Source: Owenweeksia hongkongensis DSM 17368
GTDB taxonomy: Bacteria > Bacteroidota > Bacteroidia > Flavobacteriales > Schleiferiaceae
Assembly (NCBI GenBank): GCA_945865885.1
Contig: CAMBEZ010000017.1
Span: 1-39,392 of the forward strand
Reading direction: 5' to 3'
DNA length: 39,392 nt
Both the position numbers and the translations under genes were made by a program. Of this stretch, positions 33,101 through 39,392 are shown in pieces. Position 1 is the stretch's first letter. Each line of letters begins with the position of its first letter. The notes below the pieces were generated by a model. It did no database searches. It was not told the DNA's origin and saw only the letters and a program-made list of their open reading frames with translations.

Positions 33101-34948
33101 ATGACCGACGTCGTTCAATACAACGAAGACAACATCCGGAGTCTGGAGTGGCAGGAGCACATTCGGCTTCGTCCGGGCATGTACATTGGCAAAATGGGGG
33201 ACGGCACTGCCCCCGACGACGGCATTTACATTTTGATCAAGGAGGTGGTGGACAACGCCATCGACGAGTTTGTCATGGGCGCGGGAAAAACCGTGGAAAT
33301 TTCCGTGCAAAACGGATCCGTTACGGTGCGCGACTTTGGCCGGGGCATCCCGTTGGGCAAGATGGTGGATGCCGTCTCCAAGATGAACACCGGGGCCAAG
33401 TACGATTCCAAAGCATTTAAAAAGTCTGTGGGTTTGAACGGAGTTGGCACGAAAGCGGTCAACGCCCTTTCGTCCCGATTCTTGGTTCAGGCCATCCGCG
33501 ACAACCAAACCAAAACGGCTGTTTTTGAGCAAGGTGTTTTGGTGGAAGAGTCTGCGGTGGAGGAATCCACCGGCCGACGCGGAACCAAAGTAGTCTTTAC
33601 CCCGGACCCCAGCTTGTTCTCCAACTACCGGTTCCAGATGGAGTACGTGGAGAAAATGGTTTGGAACTACGTGTACCTGAACCCGGGACTGTCCATTTAC
33701 CTCAACGGAGAAAAGTACTTTTCCGAGAACGGCCTGAAGGACCTCCTCCAGAACACCTTGAGTGGAGAGGTCATCCACGACATCGTTCACCTGCGCGGTG
33801 AGGATATTGAAATAGCCCTGGTGCACGCGGAGCGCTCCCAATCCGAGCAGTACCACAGTTTTGTCAACGGACAGCATACCACCCAAGGAGGAACCCACCA
33901 AACGGCCTTACGCGAAGCGCTGGTCCAAACGTTGCGCGGCTTTTACCAAAAGCAGTACGACCCCGCCGACATCCGCCAAAGCGTGATTGTTGCGATATCG
34001 ATCAAAGTGATTGAGCCGATTTTTGAGAGCCAAACCAAAACGAAATTGGGCTCCAACGACATGGGCCCAGACGGACCGTCGATTCGGTCCTTTATTGCGG
34101 ACTTCCTCAAGACTTCCCTGGACAACTTCCTGCACCGCCACCCGGAAATTGCAGAAGCCATTCAGCGCAAAATTTTGCGTGCCGAACGCGAGCGCAAGGA
34201 ATTGTCCGGCATCCAAAAATTAGCCCGCGAACGCGCCAAGAAAGCCACCCTGCACAACCGCAAGCTGCGGGACTGCAAAATCCACTACAACGACCTCAAA
34301 AACGAGCGTCGGCTGGAAACCACCCTCTTCATTACGGAAGGAGATTCCGCTTCCGGCTCCATCACAGCCTCCCGGGACGTGCTCACGCAGGCGGTGTTCA
34401 GTCTCAAGGGCAAACCGCTGAACTGCTACGGTTTGACCAAAAAAGTGGTGTACGAGAACGAGGAGTTCAACCTCCTGCAGGCGGCGCTGAACATTGAAGA
34501 CGGACTGGAAGACCTCCGCTACAACAACGTGGTGGTGGCCACGGATGCGGACGTGGACGGCATGCACATTCGGTTGTTGTTGATCACGTTTTTCCTGCAG
34601 TTTTTCCCGGAATTGGTGCAGGAAGGGCACCTGTACATTTTGCAGACGCCGCTGTTTCGCGTCCGCAACAAACAGAAAACCACCTACTGTTACTCCGACG
34701 AGGAGCGTCGTGCCGCCATTGCGGCCCTGGGGCCGCGTCCGGAAATCACCCGATTCAAAGGATTGGGTGAGATATCGCCCGGCGAGTTCAAGCACTTCAT
34801 TGGCGGCGACATCCGCTTGGAACCGGTGATGTTGGGCAAGGAGCAGATCGACATCCTGTTGGAGTACTACATGGGCAAGAATACCCCCGAGCGTCAGGAA
34901 TTCATCATTGAAAACCTGCGCGTGGAATTGGACGAAGCAGCTGAATGA
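33101..34948 (+). CDS. parE: DNA topoisomerase IV subunit B
   Basis: The 615-residue type IIA topoisomerase ATPase subunit begins with the GHKL fold ([12 protein letters not shown] at 24-35, [10 protein letters not shown] near 47-56, [14 protein letters not shown] near 110-123), followed by the transducer domain and the TOPRIM metal site with EGDSASGS near 413-420 and DADVDGMHI near 482-490. With ParC it decatenates daughter chromosomes. It lacks the long insertions of some GyrB proteins, and pairing with the adjacent ParC-type subunit supports topoisomerase IV rather than gyrase. The stop overlaps the parC start as ATGA. Confidence 0.92.
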   Translation: MTDVVQYNEDNIRSLEWQEHIRLRPGMYIGKMGDGTAPDDGIYILIKEVVDNAIDEFVMGAGKTVEISVQNGSVTVRDFGRGIPLGKMVDAVSKMNTGAKYDSKAFKKSVGLNGVGTKAVNALSSRFLVQAIRDNQTKTAVFEQGVLVEESAVEESTGRRGTKVVFTPDPSLFSNYRFQMEYVEKMVWNYVYLNPGLSIYLNGEKYFSENGLKDLLQNTLSGEVIHDIVHLRGEDIEIALVHAERSQSEQYHSFVNGQHTTQGGTHQTALREALVQTLRGFYQKQYDPADIRQSVIVAISIKVIEPIFESQTKTKLGSNDMGPDGPSIRSFIADFLKTSLDNFLHRHPEIAEAIQRKILRAERERKELSGIQKLARERAKKATLHNRKLRDCKIHYNDLKNERRLETTLFITEGDSASGSITASRDVLTQAVFSLKGKPLNCYGLTKKVVYENEEFNLLQAALNIEDGLEDLRYNNVVVATDADVDGMHIRLLLITFFLQFFPELVQEGHLYILQTPLFRVRNKQKTTYCYSDEERRAAIAALGPRPEITRFKGLGEISPGEFKHFIGGDIRLEPVMLGKEQIDILLEYYMGKNTPERQEFIIENLRVELDEAAE

Positions 34949-37740
34949 TTGTGGACGATACCGACCCCATCCCCCAACCCGGAGACGCCCCAGAAGCGCT
35001 GGAGCCGGCGCCCTTAACGGACGCCGCGGCTGAAGACGAGCGACCGGAGCTGGAAGTGGACGTCCATTCGGCGGAACTGCTTCCCTTGAAAGACGCACCG
35101 TCCCGCGTGCGAAGCATGTACCGGGATTACTTCCTGGAATACGCCTCGTACGTCATTTTGGAACGCGCCGTTCCGGCTTTGGAAGACGGCCTCAAACCCG
35201 TGCAGCGCCGGTTGTTCCACGCGCTGCGGGAATTGGAAGACGGTCGGTTCCACAAAGTGGCCAACGTCATTGGGCATACCATGAAGTACCACCCCCACGG
35301 CGATGCCTCCATTGGCGACGCCTTGGTGCAGTTGGGCCAGAAGAACGTCATGGTGGAAACCCAGGGAAATTGGGGCAATATTTTGACGGGAGACAACGCG
35401 GCCGCACCCCGGTACATTGAAGCGCGCTTGAGCAAATTTGCACTGGAGGTAGCCTTCAACCCCAAGATCACCGAGTGGCAGGCGTCGTACGACGGACGGG
35501 CCAAGGAGCCGGTTCACTTGCCGCTGAAGTTCCCGCTGCTTTTGGCGCAGGGCGTAGAAGGCATTGCCGTGGGTTTGAGCACCAAGGTCTTGCCCCACAA
35601 CTTTTTGGAATTGATTGACGCCTCCATTGCCTTGTTGCAAAACAAGCCTTTTGAGCTGTTTCCGGATTTTCCCACCGGCGGCATTGCGGACATCAGCATG
35701 TACAACGACGGCGAGCGAGGCGGCCGGGTGCGGGTGCGTGCGCGCATCACCAGTCCGGACAAAAAATCGTTGGTGATCACGGAGATTCCCTTTGGAACCA
35801 CCACGGCCTCCCTGATGGAGTCCATTGTGAAGGCCAACGAAAAGGGCAAGATCAAGGTCAAGAAAATTGAGGACAACACGGCGGAACACGTGGAAATTGT
35901 GGTGCACTTGGCGCCCAATATTTCCCCGGATAAGACCATCGATGCCCTGTACGCGTTCACCGCATGCGAGTCGTCCATTTCGCCGCTTTGCTGCGTCATC
36001 GAAGGGGATAGGCCCATTTTTGTGGGGGTTCGGGAGTTGCTCAAGCGCTCCACCCAGCACACCCTGGAACTGCTGCGCATGGAGCTGGAGGTTCAGCTGC
36101 ACGAACTGCAAGAACAGTGGCATTTCGCGTCCTTGGAGCGCATTTTCATTGAGAATCGGATTTACCGAGACATTGAAGAGTGCGAAACCTGGGAGGCGGT
36201 TTTGGCCGCCATTGACTCCGGTTTAAAGCCGCACATTGGGCACTTGGTGCGCGCTGTAACGCAGGAGGATTTGGTTCGTCTCACGGAAATCCGCATCAAA
36301 CGCATTTCCAAATTTGACGCGGACAAGGCCAACGACCACATTGCAGCGCTGGAGGGGCGCATGGTGGAGATCAAACACCATTTGGAGCATTTGGTGGCCT
36401 ACGCCGTGAACTACTTCAAGGAGCTTCGCAAGAAGTACGGAGCCGGACGCGAACGCAAAACCGAATTGCGGCTGTTCGACGCCGTTGTGGCCTCCAAGGT
36501 GGCCATTGCCAACGAAAAATTGTACGTCAACCGTGCGGAAGGTTTTGTGGGCATCGGTCTGAAAAAGGACGAGTACGTGTGCGATTGCTCCGACTTAGAC
36601 GACGTGGTGGTGATCCGTCAGGACGGTACCCTGTTGGTGACCAAGGTGGACCAGAAAACGTACGTGGGCAACGACATTCTCTACGTCAACGTCTTCAAAA
36701 AGGGCGACCAACGCACCGTCTACAACGCGATTTACCGCGACGGCACCAAGGGCGCCAGCTTCGTAAAACGCTTCAATATCACCGGCATTACCCGGGACCG
36801 CGAGTACCCAGTAACGCAAGGAACCAAAGGTTCGGAGTTGCTCTACCTCAGTGTCAATCCCAACGGGGAGGCCGAGGTGGTAACCGTGCATTTGAAGCCG
36901 CTGGCCGCGTTGAAAAAGTTGCGTTTTGACCTGGATTTTGCTTCGCTGGCGGTGCGCGGACGGTCGTCGCGTGGAAACACCGTGACCAAGTACCAAATCA
37001 AGAAGGTTGAACTGAAGGAAAAGGGTGCCAGCACCTTGGCGGCGCGCAACATTTGGTTGGACGAAACGGTTCGACGCCTGAACGACGAGGGCAGAGGGCG
37101 CCTGTTGGGCGCTTTCCGCGGGGACGATAAAATATTGACCGTTGCCTCCAACGGGATTTTCCGCCTCACCAGCTACGACTTGTCCACGCACTTTGACGAG
37201 GAAGTGGTATACTGGGAAAAATGGCGTCCGGAAGCTCCGATTACCGTGGTCTACTGGGATGCGTCCAAGGAGGCTCATTTCATCAAGCGTTTGGTGATGG
37301 AATCCGATTCCGACCTACGTGTGGTGCTGATTTCCGAATCGCCGGGCAGCATCCTGACGGCCTTCAGCACCCACCCTACGCCGCAGTTGACGCTCTCGTT
37401 CAAAAAGGTCAAGGACAAGACCCGCGACAATGAGGTTTTGGAGGCGGCGGAGTTCATTGCGGTGAAAGGGTGGAAGGCGCAAGGGAACAAACTGAGCGTG
37501 TGGCCCATCAAGGCGGTGGCCGTTTTTGAGCCGGAACTTCCTGAATCGGAAGTTGTGGAGCTGGAGGTAGAGCACGATGTGGAGGATGTTGCGGCACCTG
37601 CTAGTGTGCCTGCGGATGGTGCTGCTGAAGCGTCGATTCCCCTGGAAACCCCTGCAATTCCCGACAATCCTCCCGCGGTGGATCTTGAGTTTGACGACGG
37701 CACCGGAGACCCCGGCGTTCAAATAACCTTGGACTTTTAA
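34945..37740 (+). CDS. parC: DNA topoisomerase IV subunit A with acidic C-terminal tail
   Basis: The 931-residue protein has an acidic N-terminal extension (about 1-50), the winged-helix breakage-reunion domain, and a C-terminal beta-pinwheel DNA-wrapping domain. The catalytic tyrosine is Tyr157 in AAPRYIEAR. In the quinolone-interaction helix, [10 protein letters not shown], Ala121 occupies the place of E. coli GyrA Ser83 and Asp125 that of Asp87. After the pinwheel, residues about 860-931 form an acidic, proline-rich tail ending VQITLDF. With ParE it makes topoisomerase IV. Translationally coupled to parE by ATGA. Confidence 0.9.
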   Translation: MIVDDTDPIPQPGDAPEALEPAPLTDAAAEDERPELEVDVHSAELLPLKDAPSRVRSMYRDYFLEYASYVILERAVPALEDGLKPVQRRLFHALRELEDGRFHKVANVIGHTMKYHPHGDASIGDALVQLGQKNVMVETQGNWGNILTGDNAAAPRYIEARLSKFALEVAFNPKITEWQASYDGRAKEPVHLPLKFPLLLAQGVEGIAVGLSTKVLPHNFLELIDASIALLQNKPFELFPDFPTGGIADISMYNDGERGGRVRVRARITSPDKKSLVITEIPFGTTTASLMESIVKANEKGKIKVKKIEDNTAEHVEIVVHLAPNISPDKTIDALYAFTACESSISPLCCVIEGDRPIFVGVRELLKRSTQHTLELLRMELEVQLHELQEQWHFASLERIFIENRIYRDIEECETWEAVLAAIDSGLKPHIGHLVRAVTQEDLVRLTEIRIKRISKFDADKANDHIAALEGRMVEIKHHLEHLVAYAVNYFKELRKKYGAGRERKTELRLFDAVVASKVAIANEKLYVNRAEGFVGIGLKKDEYVCDCSDLDDVVVIRQDGTLLVTKVDQKTYVGNDILYVNVFKKGDQRTVYNAIYRDGTKGASFVKRFNITGITRDREYPVTQGTKGSELLYLSVNPNGEAEVVTVHLKPLAALKKLRFDLDFASLAVRGRSSRGNTVTKYQIKKVELKEKGASTLAARNIWLDETVRRLNDEGRGRLLGAFRGDDKILTVASNGIFRLTSYDLSTHFDEEVVYWEKWRPEAPITVVYWDASKEAHFIKRLVMESDSDLRVVLISESPGSILTAFSTHPTPQLTLSFKKVKDKTRDNEVLEAAEFIAVKGWKAQGNKLSVWPIKAVAVFEPELPESEVVELEVEHDVEDVAAPASVPADGAAEASIPLETPAIPDNPPAVDLEFDDGTGDPGVQITLDF

Positions 37741-37749
37741 TTATTCCTC

Positions 37750-39392
37750 ATGCGGAAATTCCTAAAGTATTGGTTGACCGCTGTTTTTGCGGTGGTGTAT
37801 GCCCTGGCGGCACTGTCCCAGCCCAACAACGATAGCCTGAACATGCGTTCCGTTCTGCACTACCCCCAAGGCGTTTGGGGAACTGGAGCAGCTTCCATCA
37901 ACAACGGTTTGTGGGGGTACAACGATACGGCTACCGGTAAAGAGTACGCCTTGGCCGGCAACTACCGGGGCTTATTGATTACAGACATCACCACACCCGG
38001 CCAGCCCGTCAACAAACTGTGGGTCCCCGGGGTGTACAGCACCTGGCGCGAGGTTCGGGTCAAAGGGCACTATGCGTACATGGTGCACGATTTTGTGGCC
38101 ACCGGCAGCCCGGTTTCGGACGAAGGATTGCTGATCGTAGATCTGGACAGCCTCAACGGTACTCCGCGCTACAAAAAGATGCGCATCCCCGTGCCCAAGC
38201 CTACCGGCGGTTTTGACACGGTCAAGCGGGCCCACACCTTGTTTGCGGACGAAAAAGGATTCTTGTACCTCTTCGGCAGCAACATCGGTCCGGGCGGAGC
38301 GGTCATCCTGAACATTGGAACCGATCCGTGGAATCCTACCGTGGTGGGACACTACAACAGCAACTACATCCACGACGGTTACGTGCGCAACGATACGCTC
38401 TATGCAGCGTCCTTGTGGAACGGCATCGTGGTGGTGAATTGCGTGTTGAAGTCCAATCCCACGGTGGTCAAATCCTTCCAAACGCCCAACCAGTTTGCGC
38501 ACAATTGTTGGCTGTCTGACGACGGACGCGTCCTGTACACCACGGACGAACAGGCGAATGCATACATCACGGCCTACGATCTGTCGGACTGGAACAACGT
38601 AACCGAATTGTGGCGCTACCAAGTGCAGCCGGGCAGCGGCATCATTCCCCACAACGCCCACGTCAAAGGCAAGCATTTGGTAACCTCCTACTACACCTTT
38701 GGGGTTATTGCGCAGGACATCGAATGCCCGGAGTGGCCCGTTTTAGTGGGTTACTACGATACGTCGCCCTTCAGCGGGGGCAACTTCCACGGCGCGTGGA
38801 GCGTGTATCCGTACGGCAATTCCGGCCGCATTTTGGTGAACGACATGGAGTCCGGCCTGTGGGTATTGGAGGAGGAGTGGCCCGACGTCACCCGTTTTGG
38901 AGGTTGGGCGGTGATCGACTGGAACCAACAGGGAGGTCCGTACCTGCCGTGGTCCCAAGCCGGGGGCATCAGCGGTCCGTTGGACTACGTTTGGAAAAGC
39001 AACGGCGACACGTTGCGCGTGGAGGCGGACGGTTCGTTCCGTTACCACCGTTTTGGCCCCATCAACGATACGTTGTTGGGAATCAATCCTTGGGGGCAGT
39101 CGGTGGAACTTCCAGTGAATAAATCCGGAGGAACGTGTCCGCAAGACACCTTGGCCGTTCCTATGTTTTGGGGGTTACCGGAAGGCGGAATGCCCGCGGT
39201 TCAGGTTCGGATGTTGACCGGTGCGTGGGGATTGTACGAAAACGGCACACCGGTAGCTGCACGCCGCTATGCCTTGGTGGACGCCTTGGGCCGAACGGTT
39301 CGGAGTGTTTCTGTTGCGGGCAGCACCGGAGAGACCATTGCTTGGCCAGAGGTCCCCGGATGGTACACGCTTCGCGTGGAAACCACGGACGG
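37750..39392 (+). CDS. Choice-of-anchor B family protein with type IX secretion sorting domain (3' end outside window)
   Basis: An open frame starts at ATG 37750, nine bases after parC, and runs to the window end without a stop (547 codons plus two bases). A signal peptide (hydrophobic 9-22, likely cleavage near ALS|Q) is followed by repeated beta-propeller-like LVIVD units (such as YRGLLITDITTPGQP, GLLIVDLDSLNG, GIVVVN, GLWVLEEEWP), typical of choice-of-anchor B proteins. The last 45 or so residues (ALVDALGRTVRSV then VPGWYTLRVETTD) match the type A sorting domain of the type IX secretion system; only a few residues should be missing. It is predicted to be a secreted or surface-attached protein of unknown function. 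Confidence 0.85.
   Translation, partial: MRKFLKYWLTAVFAVVYALAALSQPNNDSLNMRSVLHYPQGVWGTGAASINNGLWGYNDTATGKEYALAGNYRGLLITDITTPGQPVNKLWVPGVYSTWREVRVKGHYAYMVHDFVATGSPVSDEGLLIVDLDSLNGTPRYKKMRIPVPKPTGGFDTVKRAHTLFADEKGFLYLFGSNIGPGGAVILNIGTDPWNPTVVGHYNSNYIHDGYVRNDTLYAASLWNGIVVVNCVLKSNPTVVKSFQTPNQFAHNCWLSDDGRVLYTTDEQANAYITAYDLSDWNNVTELWRYQVQPGSGIIPHNAHVKGKHLVTSYYTFGVIAQDIECPEWPVLVGYYDTSPFSGGNFHGAWSVYPYGNSGRILVNDMESGLWVLEEEWPDVTRFGGWAVIDWNQQGGPYLPWSQAGGISGPLDYVWKSNGDTLRVEADGSFRYHRFGPINDTLLGINPWGQSVELPVNKSGGTCPQDTLAVPMFWGLPEGGMPAVQVRMLTGAWGLYENGTPVAARRYALVDALGRTVRSVSVAGSTGETIAWPEVPGWYTLRVETTD

Overview
The window is a compact, gene-dense stretch of a Bacteroidota chromosome, most likely a Flavobacteriales lineage (Cryomorphaceae, Crocinitomicaceae or Schleiferiaceae grade) with moderately high GC for that group. 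The main reasons are the conserved order rpsU - tyrosine recombinase - hpf - tRNA cluster - tuf - tRNA-Trp - secE - nusG - rplKAJL - rpoBC - DUF3467, a type III glutamine synthetase, split transketolase, a DUF6095 protein, a PorE-like OmpA protein, a type IX secretion sorting domain, promoter elements of the TAnnTTTG type, and almost no Shine-Dalgarno sequences. No CRISPR array, insertion sequence, prophage or obvious island was seen.

Layout. 1-1188 is the 3' part of glnN, closed by a strong terminator. 1281-4019 encodes a PorE-like OmpA lipoprotein-family or periplasmic protein that carries extra LysM modules. 4044-8106 is a run of purM, prfA, pyrF and an RmlD-like reductase. 8203-10538 holds an SLC6/NSS transporter, its 46-residue MetS-type partner and a helix-hairpin-helix protein. 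10558-10752 is rpsU with its own promoter, terminator and an exceptionally strong Shine-Dalgarno. xerC and hpf follow, then four tRNAs (Thr, Tyr, Gly, Thr), tuf, tRNA-Trp, secE, nusG, four ribosomal protein genes, rpoB, rpoC and a DUF3467 gene, ending in a bidirectional terminator at 25499-25527.

The minus-strand block 25570-31892 contains three units: class III aminotransferase plus DUF6095; an ECF sigma factor, a small membrane protein and a Spy/CpxP-like protein linked by ATGA overlaps; and an operon in which a secreted VWA protein sits between the two halves of a split transketolase. Divergent from it, ychF, parE, parC and a partial choice-of-anchor B protein with a type IX sorting domain run on the plus strand to the window end.

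Functionally the window is dominated by information processing (translation factors, ribosomal proteins, RNA polymerase, topoisomerase IV, tRNAs) and nucleotide synthesis. The most interesting signals are regulatory: (1) rpsU is the one gene with a consensus Shine-Dalgarno, consistent with bS21 feedback on anti-Shine-Dalgarno sequestration, and a short overlapping upstream ORF encloses that site; (2) several genes have a TAnnTTTG-type element only 4-5 bases before the start codon, predicting leaderless mRNAs; (3) terminator-like hairpins lie inside the tuf-secE and rplL-rpoB junctions; (4) the VWA gene interrupts the transketolase pair. All functional statements are from reading the sequence and family knowledge; nothing was searched or computed.
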